Both the position numbers and the translations under genes were made by a program. The notes under the pieces are model-generated. The model made no database searches, was not told the DNA's origin, and saw only the letters and a list, made by a program, of their open reading frames with translations. 64,000 nucleotides of DNA from contig AP024673.1 in the NCBI GenBank assembly GCA_025998675.1, positions 387,520 to 451,519 on the forward strand, written 5' to 3'. Source of the stretch: Fimbriimonadales bacterium (GTDB lineage Bacteria; Armatimonadota; Fimbriimonadia; Fimbriimonadales; GBS-DC). Below, piece after piece: positions 7,825 through 17,395 of this stretch. Within the stretch, counting starts at the first letter, position 1; each line of letters opens with the position of its first letter.

Positions 7825-8276
7825 GCGGCGCGGCGCATGAACGCACGGGCTGGATCGAGATAGCCCCCGTTTCGGGCTGGGCGCGTGGGAGCCATGCGCT
7901 TTTGCTGGTGGGGGTGCTGGTGATGGTGGGCGTGGGGTTGTACCTGACGCCCGACCCCGCCGGGCACGGCACGCACCAGCAGCTGGGGCTGCCCCCTTGC
8001 ACCATCTACTTCCTGACCGAGCGCCCATGCCCCTCGTGCGGGCTGACGACCAGCGTGAGCGCAATCCTGCACGGACAGTTTGCGCTGGCATGGCGGGCAA
8101 ACCCGTTGGGGTTTCTGATTGTCGCGATTGCTATCGCGGTCGCGCTCAACAGCCTGATGGCGCTGGGCTGGGGGCGCACGCTGCGCATAGAAAACACGCG
8201 CTTCACCTTCCTGTTGCTGGGGCTATTGACGCTCTGGCTGATGCACGGGGCAGTGCGATTCTGGCTTCATCAGTGA
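7812..8276 (+). CDS. DUF2752 membrane protein
   Basis: 154 residues from ATG 7812; an in-frame GTG at 7821 overlaps the previous stop and is an alternative. The diagnostic feature is RPCPSCGLTTS (CxxCG) after an extracytoplasmic loop, preceded by one membrane segment and followed by two more (LIVAIAIAVALNSL and FLLLGLLTLWLM). DUF2752 proteins are small membrane proteins of unknown function, common in Bacteroidota, Planctomycetota and Armatimonadota. Its two close cysteines could be redox active. It closes the cytochrome-barrel unit, and its stop overlaps the 3' end of the convergent biotin carboxylase gene by 7 bases. Confidence 0.8.
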   Translation: MGGVSGAAHERTGWIEIAPVSGWARGSHALLLVGVLVMVGVGLYLTPDPAGHGTHQQLGLPPCTIYFLTERPCPSCGLTTSVSAILHGQFALAWRANPLGFLIVAIAIAVALNSLMALGWGRTLRIENTRFTFLLLGLLTLWLMHGAVRFWLHQ

Positions 8277-9763
8277 ATGCGCCATCGCCCCAGCTGCTCC
8301 CAGGGGGAGGGTAAGCGTTGGGCGGCGTCGCGTCCCGCGGCGCGCGTGGGGAGCGTGCGCGTGAGCGGCTCCAGCAGCGCGAGCGCGGTCAGCACCGGTT
8401 CAGGCGGGAGATTCTCGGCGCGCGACACCGTATGCTCCGCGAGAAACCCCGTGTGCAGGTCGCCTGCCTGAAAGGCAGGATGGCGCAGCAGGTCTATGAG
8501 GAACGCCTGATTGGTGCGCACGCCGAGCGCGACGGTCTGTTCCAGCGCGTTGATGAGCCTGCGGATGGCGGCGAGGCGGTCGGGCGCGTGGGCAATCACC
8601 TTCGCAATCATCGGGTCGTAGTGGGGCGTGATGGTTGCGCCCGTCTCGACGCCCGAATCGAAGCGCACGCCGGGCAGGTGAGGCTGGGCGTAGGCGAGCA
8701 GCGTACCCAGCGCAGGCGCGAAATCGTTGTCGGGGTCTTCGGCGTACAGGCGCGCTTCGATGGCGTGCCCGTGCTGAGGGGGCGTCTCCAGCGTGAGCGG
8801 CTCGCCCGCCGCGATGCGCAGCTGCCAGTGAACGAGGTCGATGCCCGTGACCATCTCCGTGACGGGGTGTTCCACCTGCAGGCGTGTGTTCACCTCAAGG
8901 AAGTAGAACTGCTCGGTTTGCGGGTCATAAAGGAACTCCACCGTGCCTGCGTTGGTGTAGCCGACGGCTTCAGCGAGGCGCACGGCGGCGTCGCAGAGGG
9001 CGGCGCGCGTCTCTGGCGGAAGGTTGGGCGCGGGGCTTTCCTCGATAATCTTCTGATGGCGTCGCTGGATGGAGCATTCGCGCTCGTGCAGGTGGAGGAC
9101 GCGCCCGTGCTGGTCGGCGAGGACTTGCACCTCAATATGGCGCGGGCGCGCGAGGTAGCGTTCGAGCATCAGGCGCGGGTCGCCGAAGGCGTTCTGGGCT
9201 TCGCGCGACGCGCTCTCGGCGGCTTCCAGGAAGGCGCCGGGCGTCTCGACGACGCGCATGCCTTTGCCGCCGCCGCCCGCGACCGCTTTCAGCAGCACGG
9301 GGAAGCCAATCTGCTGGGCGGCGCGCTGCAGTTCTTCAGCCGACGCCGCATGCGCAGGGTTGTAGCCGGGCACGATGGGCACGCCCGCGCGCTCTGCCGC
9401 GCGTTTCGCTTCGCCCTTGTCGCCCAGCAGCCGAATCACTTCGGGACGCGGACCGATGAACACGATTCCCGCCTGCGCGCACGCCGCCGCAAAGTCGGGA
9501 TTCTCAGAGAGGAATCCGTAGCCGGGGTGAATGGCTTCCGCGCCTGACCATCGGGCAATCTCCAGAAGGCGCGGGATGTTGAGGTAACTCTCAGAAGCGG
9601 GCGCGCCGCCCAGCAGGTACGCCTCGTCCGCCTCGCGCACAAACGGCGCGCCCGAATCCGCCTCCGAATAGACCGCGACGCTTTTAATGCTCAGCTCACG
9701 GCACGCTTGAATCACGCGCCGCGCAATCTCGCCCCGATTCGCAATCAACACCTTGCGAAACAT
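8270..9763 (-). CDS. accC: Biotin carboxylase subunit of an acyl-CoA carboxylase
   Basis: 497 residues. MFRKVLIANRGEIARRV at the start, HPGYGFLSEN, GPRPEVIRLLGDK, the glycine loop AVAGGGGKGMRVV, RPRHIEVQVLAD, RECSIQRRHQK, EVNTRLQVEHPVTEMVTG and the biotin-carboxylase C domain (IEARLYAEDP) are all present. It uses ATP and bicarbonate to carboxylate biotin. It is longer than E. coli AccC (about 450) but has no biotinyl (MKM) domain, so BCCP and the carboxyltransferase must be encoded elsewhere; acetyl-CoA, propionyl-CoA or methylcrotonyl-CoA complexes cannot be told apart. A TATACT -10 lies 7 bases before the ATG, again without Shine-Dalgarno. Confidence 0.93.
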   Translation of the reverse strand: MFRKVLIANRGEIARRVIQACRELSIKSVAVYSEADSGAPFVREADEAYLLGGAPASESYLNIPRLLEIARWSGAEAIHPGYGFLSENPDFAAACAQAGIVFIGPRPEVIRLLGDKGEAKRAAERAGVPIVPGYNPAHAASAEELQRAAQQIGFPVLLKAVAGGGGKGMRVVETPGAFLEAAESASREAQNAFGDPRLMLERYLARPRHIEVQVLADQHGRVLHLHERECSIQRRHQKIIEESPAPNLPPETRAALCDAAVRLAEAVGYTNAGTVEFLYDPQTEQFYFLEVNTRLQVEHPVTEMVTGIDLVHWQLRIAAGEPLTLETPPQHGHAIEARLYAEDPDNDFAPALGTLLAYAQPHLPGVRFDSGVETGATITPHYDPMIAKVIAHAPDRLAAIRRLINALEQTVALGVRTNQAFLIDLLRHPAFQAGDLHTGFLAEHTVSRAENLPPEPVLTALALLEPLTRTLPTRAAGRDAAQRLPSPWEQLGRWRIH

Positions 9764-9770
9764 CGGGGCG

Positions 9771-9779
9771 AGTATACCC
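9771..9779 (-). promoter_or_regulatory. Candidate leaderless promoter of accC
   Basis: GGG-TATACT then 7 bases to the ATG at 9763. It fits in the 19-base gap after the DUF1559 gene, so accC can be transcribed independently. Confidence 0.6.
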
Positions 9780-9782
9780 TGT

Positions 9783-10574
9783 TCAGGGCGCCTGCTGGCA
9801 CGACGGCGCGTAGTAGTTCGACTCCGGGAACGGAATCTTCGGGCAGAAGTAGTGTTTGGGCACGGTGTCGCGGCACTGCCCGATACGCGACTCCTGCGCC
9901 GTGTGGCGGGCGCGAATCCATTTTGAGTGCCCGTCGTAGAACTGGAAGTTCGCGCCGCCGTTGTGCTTGATGGAGGGGCAATCCACAAACTGGTTGCCTG
10001 CCAGCGCCCAGAAGTAGCCGTCGTTGAGCGTCTCGCCCTCATCCACCAGCTGCACAAACTCTGCTGGTCGCTCGACGACAGGTTCAGGAATGTAGCCCGC
10101 GACGGCGTTCATGGAGTAGCTGAGCTTTTTCTCCTGCCCGCGCCGATCCGAAGGGCAGATATAGATATCGGGGTTTTTCACATAGCTGTAAATCACGCCC
10201 TTCGTCACATGCCCGTACAGTAGCCAGATGCCGCTCACGGTGGAGTTCGGGTCGTCGACGCGCAACAGCACCGAATAGCAAGGCACCCACTGCGCGTCCA
10301 GCCGCGAGATGAACCCGGTCATCCAGCTGGGCCAGTCGGGCTGGTACCACTGTCCGGGGCAGTGTCCGCCGTCGCCCGGTCCGGGGTTTTTGCCGTCCCA
10401 GTCGGCGCGGTACATCACAAACGCCGTCCCCAGCTGACGCAGGTTCGACAAACAGGTTGTCTGGCGCGCCTTCTCACGCGCCTGCGCAAACACCGGAAAC
10501 AGGATTGCCGCCAGGATGGCGATAATCGCAATCACTACCAGCAACTCGATGAGTGTAAAGGCTCTCCTATGCAT
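9783..10574 (-). CDS. DUF1559-type protein with prepilin-like N-terminus
   Basis: 263 residues. Short basic leader [12 protein letters not shown] with the type IV prepilin cleavage and methylation signature, one membrane helix ([17 protein letters not shown]), then [18 protein letters not shown] typical of Armatimonadota homologues. The exported part ends with a [16 protein letters not shown] block, the H-x-G motif region found near the C-terminus of these proteins. They are processed by a prepilin peptidase and probably form pseudopilus-like or surface structures; functions are unknown. Start at 10574 is supported by GAGGAGG upstream and by the leader length. A second paralogue is encoded at 33050. 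Confidence 0.9.
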   Translation of the reverse strand: MHRRAFTLIELLVVIAIIAILAAILFPVFAQAREKARQTTCLSNLRQLGTAFVMYRADWDGKNPGPGDGGHCPGQWYQPDWPSWMTGFISRLDAQWVPCYSVLLRVDDPNSTVSGIWLLYGHVTKGVIYSYVKNPDIYICPSDRRGQEKKLSYSMNAVAGYIPEPVVERPAEFVQLVDEGETLNDGYFWALAGNQFVDCPSIKHNGGANFQFYDGHSKWIRARHTAQESRIGQCRDTVPKHYFCPKIPFPESNYYAPSCQQAP

Positions 10575-10595
10575 CAGCGCCTCCTCGTGTGTGCA

Positions 10596-10601
10596 ATTAT
10601 A
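10596..10601 (-). promoter_or_regulatory. -10 element of the DUF1559 gene
   Basis: A perfect TATAAT on the minus strand 21 bases before the start codon, with GAGGAGG between. I see no convincing -35. Confidence 0.45.
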
Positions 10602-10635
10602 GCCCAATTTTTTCACACCACGAGGAAATTCCTGC

Positions 10636-13600
10636 CTATCCGCAGCCGAACGACATTCCGCAGTTGAGGCACTGGTAGCATGCGCCGGAGCGGGTCATAA
10701 TCATGCCGCAAGTGGGGCAGGGCGGCGCGTCCTGCTGCAGCCGTATCAGTTTCGACCAGTCCGTGGTCTGTGCGCCCTGCCCGTGCGGAGAGAGCGTCTC
10801 GCCCGCGCCGCCCTGCACGCCCGCCTCTACAGGCAGTGCTTCCGCAGGAACGCCATTCTCGTGCAGCGGTTCCGACGGCTGGGGTGGGGTGTTCAGGAAC
10901 TTCGCGCCCAGCCAGCGGAAGATGTAGTCCACGATGGAGGTCGCCACAGGGATCTGCGGGTTGTTGGTGAAGCCGCTCGGCTGGAAGCGCGTGTAGGAGA
11001 ACTTCTCCACCAGTTTCTCCAGCGGCACGCCGTACTGCAGCGCGAGGGAGATGGCGGTCGCAAAAGCGTCCATCAGCCCCGAAATCACCGAGCCTTCCTT
11101 CGCCATCGTGAGGAAAATCTCGCCGGGCGCGCCGTCTTCGTACATGCCGACGGTGATGTAGCCCTCGTGCCCAGCGACGCTGAATTTGTGGGTGATGCTG
11201 CGGCGTTCGTCGGGCAGGCGTCGGCGGACGGGGCGCGCGCTGGCTGGCTCTGGCTCGGCGTCGGGCTTTTTGGTCGACAGCGGCTGTGTGCGCTTGCTGC
11301 CGTCGCGGTAAATCGCGATGGCTTTCAGCCCCAGCTTCCACGCCTGCAGGTAAATCTGCTCGATGTCTTCGGGCGTGGCGGTGTGCGGCATGTTGACCGT
11401 TTTGGAGATAGCGCCGCTCAAAAACGGCTGCACCGCCGCCATCATCTTCACATGCGCCATCGGCGCGAGGCTCCGCACGCCCTTCGCGGGTCGGAACGCG
11501 CAGTCGAACACGGGCAGGTGTTCCTCTTTCAGGTACGGCGCGCCCTCGATGGTATCGTGTTCATCGATATAGCGCAGGATGGCTTCGCGCTCCTCGTCGC
11601 CGTAGCCCAGCTGCTCAAGCGCGAGCGGCACGGTGTTGTTCACGATTTTGAGCATCCCGCCGCCGACCAGCGTTTTGTATTTCACCAGCGCGATGTCGGG
11701 TTCGATGCCCGTCGTATCGCAGTCCATCAGAAACGAAATGGTGCCCGTGGGCGCCAGTACCGTGACCTGCGCGTTGCGGTAGCCGTGCTGCTCGCCCAGC
11801 TGAATCATTTCGGCGTACAGGGCGCGCGCCTGCTGGAGCAACTCTTCGGGAACCAGCGCGTCGGGAATCTGGTTCAGTGCGTCGGCGTGCATGCGCATCA
11901 CTTCCAGCATCGGCTCGTGGTTCAGCTCGAAGGCGGGGAAGGGCGCGCCGCAGTCGCGGGCGATAATCGCCGACTGGCGGTACGCCTCGCCGTGCATCAG
12001 CGCGGTCATCAGCGCGGCGTAGGCGCGTCCCGCATCGCTATCGTAGGGCAAGCCGAGCGACATCAGCAGTGCGCCCAGATTCGCATAGCCCAGCCCCAGC
12101 GGGCGGAAGTTGTGGCTGTTGTCGGCAATTTTCTCGGTGGGGTACGCCGAGTTGTCGACGATAATCTCCTGCGCCGTGATGAAAATGCGCACCGCCGCGC
12201 GAAAGGCGTCGGCGTCAAACCGTCCGTCGGGCAGGCGGAACTTCATCAGGTTCAGGCTTGCGAGATTGCAGGAGGTATCGTTCAGAAACACAAACTCCGA
12301 GCAGTTAGCGACAACCAGCCCGTTCACGATATAGGTATGGTGGAGCGGCTCCGTGAGGTTGTAGGTGAGTTCGTACCCGTCCGATACGCGCTCGACCAGC
12401 CGCGCCTCTACAGGGACTTCGTAAAATCGGTGTTCACGCGCCCATCGCTCCAGCGTCTGCTGTTTGCTGGGGAGGGCGAATCCAATCTGCTCATAGAAGC
12501 GCCTCAGCGAAGAACCCGTGATACGCAAATCATACGAGGCGCTCGGCGATTCGTAAACTCTCAGTTGTCCGTCGCGCTTGCGAGTGTAGCGGAAAGAGGC
12601 TCTCTTGGGCGGTTGCGTGTAGATTCGGCTCTGGACGCCAAACATCAGGAGCAGTTGCTGCACCTGCTGCAGGAGCGCGCGCGACTTGCTGCCCAAGCCG
12701 ACATAGCGCACGCCTTTTTTCTGGTCGTCGCGGGCGCATCCGTCTGCAGTGAATAGTCCGCGCAGGTAGGCGGCGACGATTTCTGGCGGCGCTTGAAAGA
12801 TCGACGCAGGCACCTGCTTGTCGTGCGCCTTGGCGCGGCGTACTCCCAGCGATTCGAGGAAGCGACTGAACGCGGCGCGCACCACGCGCATTTGCACGGT
12901 GCCATTCACTTGCTGACTCACATGCGGGCGCAGTCCAAGCGATTCCAGCACGGCTCGATGGCGCGGGAGCAGGTGCGTCTGCTCCTCCTCGCCGCCGTAA
13001 ATCCAGATGACCATCGGGCTGGAGTGGACGAACGATCCATCGCCTGTGAGGTGTCCCAGCAGTTCGGCAAACGCGGGCGACCATTCCGCAGGCAGGTTCA
13101 GTTGCGCGTGCCGCTCGCCCTTCGCGCGCAGTTGTCGCCAGTCTGCAGTGGCGGGTATGCGCCATGAGGCATCTGTGGGGAGACAGGGCGTATCCGTCAC
13201 CAGCACGGAGTCTTCGGGGGTCAATTCATCCGCACGCACCATCCCCCGATTGCGCGTGAAGAAGTGATGATTCGGCGTGCAGCGCACCTCGATGCCGTTC
13301 GAGAAGTGCAGCCGCACCACCTCGTGAACGCCTGTAATCATCCACTGAGTCGGCTCACTCAGCCGCACGCCTTCGCCGGGCTGGGCAGCCGTGCGATTGT
13401 GCGTGTAGATCAGGAACGACTCGCCTGCGTTCACACGCTGGATAATCTCGCGGAAGGGGATTAGTCCTTTGCTGGTGTAAACGAGGCTATCGCCCGTAAA
13501 GCACGGATTGCTCGCCTCAATCGCGCCGCTGTTTTTGACCGTGTGCCAGCGGTTGGTGGCGTCGTGGAACTGCAGTCCGGGGTCGCCGCACACCCACGCG

Positions 13601-15777
13601 GCTTCCGCGATTTTGCGGAACAGGTCGCGCGCGCGATAGCTTCCCAGCGGCTCGCCTGTGGTGCGGGCGATGGTGCGCCATTCGCCGTTGGTCTCCACCA
13701 CTTGCATAAACTCGTCCGTGACGCGTACGCTGTGGTTGGCGTTCTGGAAAAAGACCGAGTCATATGCGCCGCCGGGCACATTGAAGCCGGGGTCGTAGCC
13801 TGCCTCGATGAGCGCCCACGCCTTCTTCTCCTCGTTCGCCTTACACTCGATGAACTCCACGATGTCGGGATGGTCGATGTTCAGGATGACCATCTTGGCG
13901 GCGCGGCGCGTCTTGCCCCCGCTCTTGATGACCCCTGCGAAGGCGTCGAACCCGCGCATAAACGACACGGGTCCCGACGCGCGCCCCCCGCCCGAAAGGT
14001 ACTCCTGCGAGCCGCGCAAGCGCGACAGATTCGAGCCCGACCCGGAGCCGAATTTGAAAATCATCCCCTCCGTCTTCGCCAGCTCCAGAATCGACTCCAT
14101 CGTGTCCTCGACGGAGACGATAAAGCAGTTATGCACCAGCACAGCGTTCGACAGATAACAACCGCTCAGCGTCTGGATATCGTAGACTTCCATCTCACCA
14201 AGCGGTTCGATGGAGGCAATCTGCTGGTAGCGCACGGTGGGGCATCTCTTGCCTTTCACCTGCAGAGAAGCAAGTAGTCGGCTCTGCTTCGACTCAGAAA
14301 CAAACCCTATCTGCTCTGCGAATTTCTGCCTCTCCGAAGCAATCGAGATATCCAATTCCCACAAATCGTAACGGTCAGGTCGCTTTTCTCGTTTTTGCCG
14401 CGTACGCGCGTAGATCCCAAAGCGCGTGAGCAACACCTGGAGTTCCTCGACCCAGTGGCGCGAAATAACAGCAAACGCAATATGCGCGCTTGGATAATGA
14501 ACCGCTGCGTAACCATCAGCTTGGAAAAGACTCTTGAGATAAGCAACGACCACATTATTGGGGGCGTTCCAGATTGGGCGTGGCACGCGAATATCGTTTC
14601 CGCGACGCTGTAGCTCATACTTCTCGACAAAGGGGCGGAGAGTGTCTCCGTACAGGCGGATACGCAGGCAGGGCTCCTTGAGTTGTCGAGTTTGTACTTC
14701 ACGGATGTGGTAATGGTGATCTGGAAAAACGCGCTTGAGATGGCTCATCACCCAGTCGAACTCTTCTTGTCCGACCACCATAAACTCGATTGTCAGCGAC
14801 CTGTTTGTGCCACTGGGATACTGTCCAACAAACCCGTCTGCTTGAAGCCAGCCTGCAAGCGCTGCTTCCGCAACCGCTTGTTCATCACCATCTGGCATAT
14901 AGGCGCGTGGGAGATTCGCATACACACGCATCCACATGCCTGGCTTTAGGGCATCGACGCGTTGCCACTCAAGCCTGTTGGTGCGTCGCGTTCGATGAGC
15001 GCACACTAAATGGTCAGCGGTCGCGTCCACATAGAACCCGTCATTCAGTTGTACACGATAGACAGGTTTTCGTCCATTATGTTTTACGGCTACTACTGGG
15101 GTTAGTCCCTGACCGTCCCAGACAGGTAGCCCGATAAGGTTCTTCTCGACAATCTCGCCGATTGGCATTGGTCCGTACAGGGTATTGACAAGGGCATGGT
15201 ACGGTTGGCACGCCGAGCACTGAGCGCGAGGCTCAATCCCGACATTGAACCAGACGGGGCTGTTGAACGCGCCGTACTGGTGCAGCAGGAGGTACTTTAG
15301 CTCGTCGCGGAAGGCGTCGGCGTCTTCGTCGGACGCGAAGTAGCGCATCTGCCTGCCCCAGTCGGTCAGGGTGTCCACCACGCGCCCGATGACCTGTCGC
15401 ACGCTGGTTTCGCGTTCGGGCGTACCTATCTGTCCACGAAAGTATTTGGAGACGACCACATTCGTCGCCAGCTGGCTCCAGAAGGCGGGCGTTTCCACCT
15501 CGCGCTGTTCGAACACCACGCGCCCGCGCTCGTCGGTGATGACCGCCGTGCGCCGCTCCCATTCCACCTCGTCGAAGGGGTCCACACCCGCGCGGGTGAA
15601 GCGCCGTTCTATCGTCAGTCCCCTGCCTGTGTTGAGGGTGTCGTACTTCTCGCGGGGAACGAATCCGTAGCGTTCGGCGGCGCTGCTGGGCTTGGGGCGG
15701 GTGGGTTCGCGCGTTTCGACCACCGCGCCGTTGGTCTCGAAGCCCAGCTCGACGACTCCTTCCTGGGGGTTATGCAT
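10636..15777 (-). CDS. nrdJ: Adenosylcobalamin-dependent ribonucleotide reductase (class II) with two inteins
   Basis: 1713 residues as translated, about 952 after removal of two inteins (residues 190-550 and 759-1158). Extein landmarks: [26 protein letters not shown] across intein 1, [36 protein letters not shown] across intein 2, [29 protein letters not shown], and a C-terminal CxxC...CxxC zinc ribbon (CPTCG and CYQCLNCG) of the vitamin-B12-dependent group. It reduces ribonucleotides using a cobalamin-generated thiyl radical; N-P-C-S-E is the active-site triad. Intein 2 splits it just before the radical Cys, and intein 1 sits directly before the first redox Cys, so the enzyme is inactive until both splice. 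It follows nrdR by 15 bases and should share its promoter. Confidence 0.96.
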   Translation of the reverse strand: MHNPQEGVVELGFETNGAVVETREPTRPKPSSAAERYGFVPREKYDTLNTGRGLTIERRFTRAGVDPFDEVEWERRTAVITDERGRVVFEQREVETPAFWSQLATNVVVSKYFRGQIGTPERETSVRQVIGRVVDTLTDWGRQMRYFASDEDADAFRDELKYLLLHQYGAFNSPVWFNVGIEPRAQCSACQPYHALVNTLYGPMPIGEIVEKNLIGLPVWDGQGLTPVVAVKHNGRKPVYRVQLNDGFYVDATADHLVCAHRTRRTNRLEWQRVDALKPGMWMRVYANLPRAYMPDGDEQAVAEAALAGWLQADGFVGQYPSGTNRSLTIEFMVVGQEEFDWVMSHLKRVFPDHHYHIREVQTRQLKEPCLRIRLYGDTLRPFVEKYELQRRGNDIRVPRPIWNAPNNVVVAYLKSLFQADGYAAVHYPSAHIAFAVISRHWVEELQVLLTRFGIYARTRQKREKRPDRYDLWELDISIASERQKFAEQIGFVSESKQSRLLASLQVKGKRCPTVRYQQIASIEPLGEMEVYDIQTLSGCYLSNAVLVHNCFIVSVEDTMESILELAKTEGMIFKFGSGSGSNLSRLRGSQEYLSGGGRASGPVSFMRGFDAFAGVIKSGGKTRRAAKMVILNIDHPDIVEFIECKANEEKKAWALIEAGYDPGFNVPGGAYDSVFFQNANHSVRVTDEFMQVVETNGEWRTIARTTGEPLGSYRARDLFRKIAEAAWVCGDPGLQFHDATNRWHTVKNSGAIEASNPCFTGDSLVYTSKGLIPFREIIQRVNAGESFLIYTHNRTAAQPGEGVRLSEPTQWMITGVHEVVRLHFSNGIEVRCTPNHHFFTRNRGMVRADELTPEDSVLVTDTPCLPTDASWRIPATADWRQLRAKGERHAQLNLPAEWSPAFAELLGHLTGDGSFVHSSPMVIWIYGGEEEQTHLLPRHRAVLESLGLRPHVSQQVNGTVQMRVVRAAFSRFLESLGVRRAKAHDKQVPASIFQAPPEIVAAYLRGLFTADGCARDDQKKGVRYVGLGSKSRALLQQVQQLLLMFGVQSRIYTQPPKRASFRYTRKRDGQLRVYESPSASYDLRITGSSLRRFYEQIGFALPSKQQTLERWAREHRFYEVPVEARLVERVSDGYELTYNLTEPLHHTYIVNGLVVANCSEFVFLNDTSCNLASLNLMKFRLPDGRFDADAFRAAVRIFITAQEIIVDNSAYPTEKIADNSHNFRPLGLGYANLGALLMSLGLPYDSDAGRAYAALMTALMHGEAYRQSAIIARDCGAPFPAFELNHEPMLEVMRMHADALNQIPDALVPEELLQQARALYAEMIQLGEQHGYRNAQVTVLAPTGTISFLMDCDTTGIEPDIALVKYKTLVGGGMLKIVNNTVPLALEQLGYGDEEREAILRYIDEHDTIEGAPYLKEEHLPVFDCAFRPAKGVRSLAPMAHVKMMAAVQPFLSGAISKTVNMPHTATPEDIEQIYLQAWKLGLKAIAIYRDGSKRTQPLSTKKPDAEPEPASARPVRRRLPDERRSITHKFSVAGHEGYITVGMYEDGAPGEIFLTMAKEGSVISGLMDAFATAISLALQYGVPLEKLVEKFSYTRFQPSGFTNNPQIPVATSIVDYIFRWLGAKFLNTPPQPSEPLHENGVPAEALPVEAGVQGGAGETLSPHGQGAQTTDWSKLIRLQQDAPPCPTCGMIMTRSGACYQCLNCGMSFGCG
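12304..13503 (-). other. Intein 2 of NrdJ (LAGLIDADG type, about 400 residues)
   Basis: Begins at Cys ([17 protein letters not shown], block A), has block B TPNHHFF, two LAGLIDADG-like motifs ([12 protein letters not shown] and [11 protein letters not shown]), and ends [20 protein letters not shown] before Cys+1 of the extein. The penultimate residue is Ala instead of the usual His. Insertion is between Pro and the catalytic Cys of the NPCSE motif. The homing endonuclease domain seems intact. Confidence 0.93.
14128..15210 (-). other. Intein 1 of NrdJ (LAGLIDADG type, about 361 residues)
   Basis: Begins at Cys190 ([20 protein letters not shown]), has block B with ATADHLV, two LAGLIDADG-like motifs ([11 protein letters not shown] and [11 protein letters not shown]) and ends [12 protein letters not shown] before Cys+1 (CFIVSVED). 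The N-terminal block lacks the common G-D after the Cys. The splice junction residues Cys1, His-Asn and Cys+1 are canonical, so splicing should work. Its sequence is not obviously related to intein 2 beyond the fold. Confidence 0.93.
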
Positions 15778-15792
15778 GGTCGCCCTCCTTGC

Positions 15793-16272
15793 TCACGATT
15801 CGGCGCGTGTGGCGCGTTTTTGCTGGCGGGTGAGCATCTGCACCACGCGGCTGAACTGCTGCGGGTCGTTGAACTCCTCGTACACGGAGGCGAAGCGCAC
15901 ATAGGCGACGGGGTCAATCTGCAGCAGTTTGTCCATCACCATGCGCCCGATTTCCGCGCTGCTGATTTCGGTCTCGTCGCGGTTCTGGATTTCCTGATCG
16001 ATCTCCTCGACGGCTTTTTCGAGGACATCCATGCTCACCGGGCGTTTCTGGCACGCGACCACCATGCCGTTGAGGATTTTGCTGCGGTCAAACGGCTCGC
16101 GTCGTCCATCCTTTTTGACGACCATGAGGGGGCGCTCTTCGTAGCGTTCGAAGGTGGTGTAGCGTTTGCCGCAGCGGAGGCACTCGCGTCGTCGTCGGAT
16201 GACCGCGCCGCCCTGCGAAGGGCGCGAGTCCACTACATGGTCTTCATCCACGCCGCAGTATGGGCATCGCAT
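15793..16272 (-). CDS. nrdR: Transcriptional repressor NrdR
   Basis: 159 residues, the usual size. N-terminal zinc ribbon MRCPYCGVDEDHVVDSR ... RRRECLRCGKRYTTFERYE (two CxxC pairs), then the ATP-cone domain starting at VVKKDGRREPFDR. NrdR senses ATP/dATP and represses ribonucleotide reductase genes by binding paired NrdR boxes. It lies 15 bases upstream of nrdJ and is the first gene of the unit, an autoregulated layout common in actinobacteria and related phyla. Its promoter is an exact sigma-70 consensus and carries candidate NrdR boxes just downstream of the -10. Confidence 0.96.
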   Translation of the reverse strand: MRCPYCGVDEDHVVDSRPSQGGAVIRRRRECLRCGKRYTTFERYEERPLMVVKKDGRREPFDRSKILNGMVVACQKRPVSMDVLEKAVEEIDQEIQNRDETEISSAEIGRMVMDKLLQIDPVAYVRFASVYEEFNDPQQFSRVVQMLTRQQKRATRAES

Positions 16273-16290
16273 CGTCTCGCCTCACTTTGC

Positions 16291-16370
16291 CACATATTTG
16301 CAGGGCGCGTCCTGTTGCCCCTACATCTTGTGGCTATCTATATTATAGCACATCAGGACGGGTTTGTCAA
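16291..16370 (-). promoter_or_regulatory. nrdR-nrdJ promoter with candidate NrdR boxes
   Basis: Minus-strand TTGACA (16370-16365), a 17-base spacer and TATAAT (16347-16342): a perfect sigma-70 promoter. The -35 overlaps the csaB stop. A 10-base core CTACATCTTG (plus strand, 16321-16330) matches 8 of 10 positions of the NrdR-box core CwAtATaTwG; a weaker CACATATTTG sits 30 bases away at 16291-16300. Two boxes about three helical turns apart beside the transcription start is the known NrdR layout. Confidence 0.6.
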
Positions 16371-17395
16371 GGGGAGCCGATGCAAACCTGCAGCACGCGC
16401 TCCAGCAACCCGCACGCGGCGCTCTTCAGGGCAGGCGCGGTCTGTTGCAGGCGCGTGCGGAGCGTTTCGCGCGGGAACGCCTCCCATGCCTGCAGCATCT
16501 CGGTTTGTAGCGCGTGGAGGGGCACAGTCGGCGCGTCAATCTGTGCGGCGAGCGCGTCCACCTTCGGGTCGTAGGCGACGCACAGCACGGGCGCGCCTGC
16601 CGACGCCGCGAAAATCGCCCCGTGCAGGCGCATCGCAATCATCGCCTCCAGCCGCGCCATCACGCCGAGCAGCTGCGCTGGATGCTGGGGCGGGGGCAGG
16701 GTCTGCGCGCCCGACTCGGCGGCAATCGCCTCGCACAGGGCGCGATCCTGCGACTCCTGCATGGGAATCAGCAGCGCGCGGTAGCCGTCCGCTTGCATGG
16801 CGCGACAGAGCGACGCGAACGCCTGTTGCACGGGCGCGTCCTTCCAGAGGCGCGGCGCGACGCCCACCCAGCGCGCGTGCGCCTCTAACTCGACCTGCGA
16901 GGGCTGCGGCTCCAGCGCCCAGGTGAGGTCGGCGTCCACTGTCGCCCCGCGCACGCCAATCTGTTCCAGCAGGCGCGCGGTGTCGGCGTCGCGCACGCTG
17001 AGGAATGGAACCCGCCGCAGCAGGTTTGCCGTGAGCCTGCGACTGACGCCCCTTCGTAGCGGACCGACGCCCTGTCCCACCAGCAACACCCTGCCGTGCG
17101 CCTGTAGCCCCCAGCGAATAAGCGCGAGGTAGTAGAGGAGCGAGCGCAGGCTGGTCGCATCCTGCAGCAGGCTGCCGCCGCCGAAGATGAGCGCGTCCGA
17201 TTCGCGAACGGCGCGCCGCACGGCGCGAAGCTCCGTGCGGGGCAGGGCGCGCACGCCGTAAATCGCTTCTGTGAACGCAGGGTCGCCCGACAGCACGCAC
17301 ACCGCCTCGCGCGGCAGCACTTGCAGCAGGGTCGCAAGCGAGCCTTCGTCGCCCCAGTTGCGGTAGCCGTAGTAGCCTGCAATCAGGATGCCCAT
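16367..17395 (-). CDS. csaB: Polysaccharide pyruvyl transferase (CsaB type)
   Basis: 342 residues. MGILIAGYYGYRNWGDEGSL is the signature N-terminus, followed by FGGGSLLQD, GQGVGPL, SVRDADTARLL, and the C-terminal MRLHGAIFAASAGAPVLCVAYDPKV region of the pyruvyltransferase family. CsaB adds ketal pyruvate to a secondary cell-wall polysaccharide that anchors SLH-domain surface proteins, so a pyruvylated polymer and an S-layer are implied, although no SLH protein is in the window. The gene overlaps the 3' end of the FGGY kinase by 13 bases, consistent with translational coupling, and its stop overlaps the nrdR -35. Confidence 0.9.
   Translation of the reverse strand: MGILIAGYYGYRNWGDEGSLATLLQVLPREAVCVLSGDPAFTEAIYGVRALPRTELRAVRRAVRESDALIFGGGSLLQDATSLRSLLYYLALIRWGLQAHGRVLLVGQGVGPLRRGVSRRLTANLLRRVPFLSVRDADTARLLEQIGVRGATVDADLTWALEPQPSQVELEAHARWVGVAPRLWKDAPVQQAFASLCRAMQADGYRALLIPMQESQDRALCEAIAAESGAQTLPPPQHPAQLLGVMARLEAMIAMRLHGAIFAASAGAPVLCVAYDPKVDALAAQIDAPTVPLHALQTEMLQAWEAFPRETLRTRLQQTAPALKSAACGLLERVLQVCIGSP

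Noticed and set aside
10783-12756. 657-codon frame antisense to nrdJ
   Set aside because: Shadow of the reductase; no conserved motifs.
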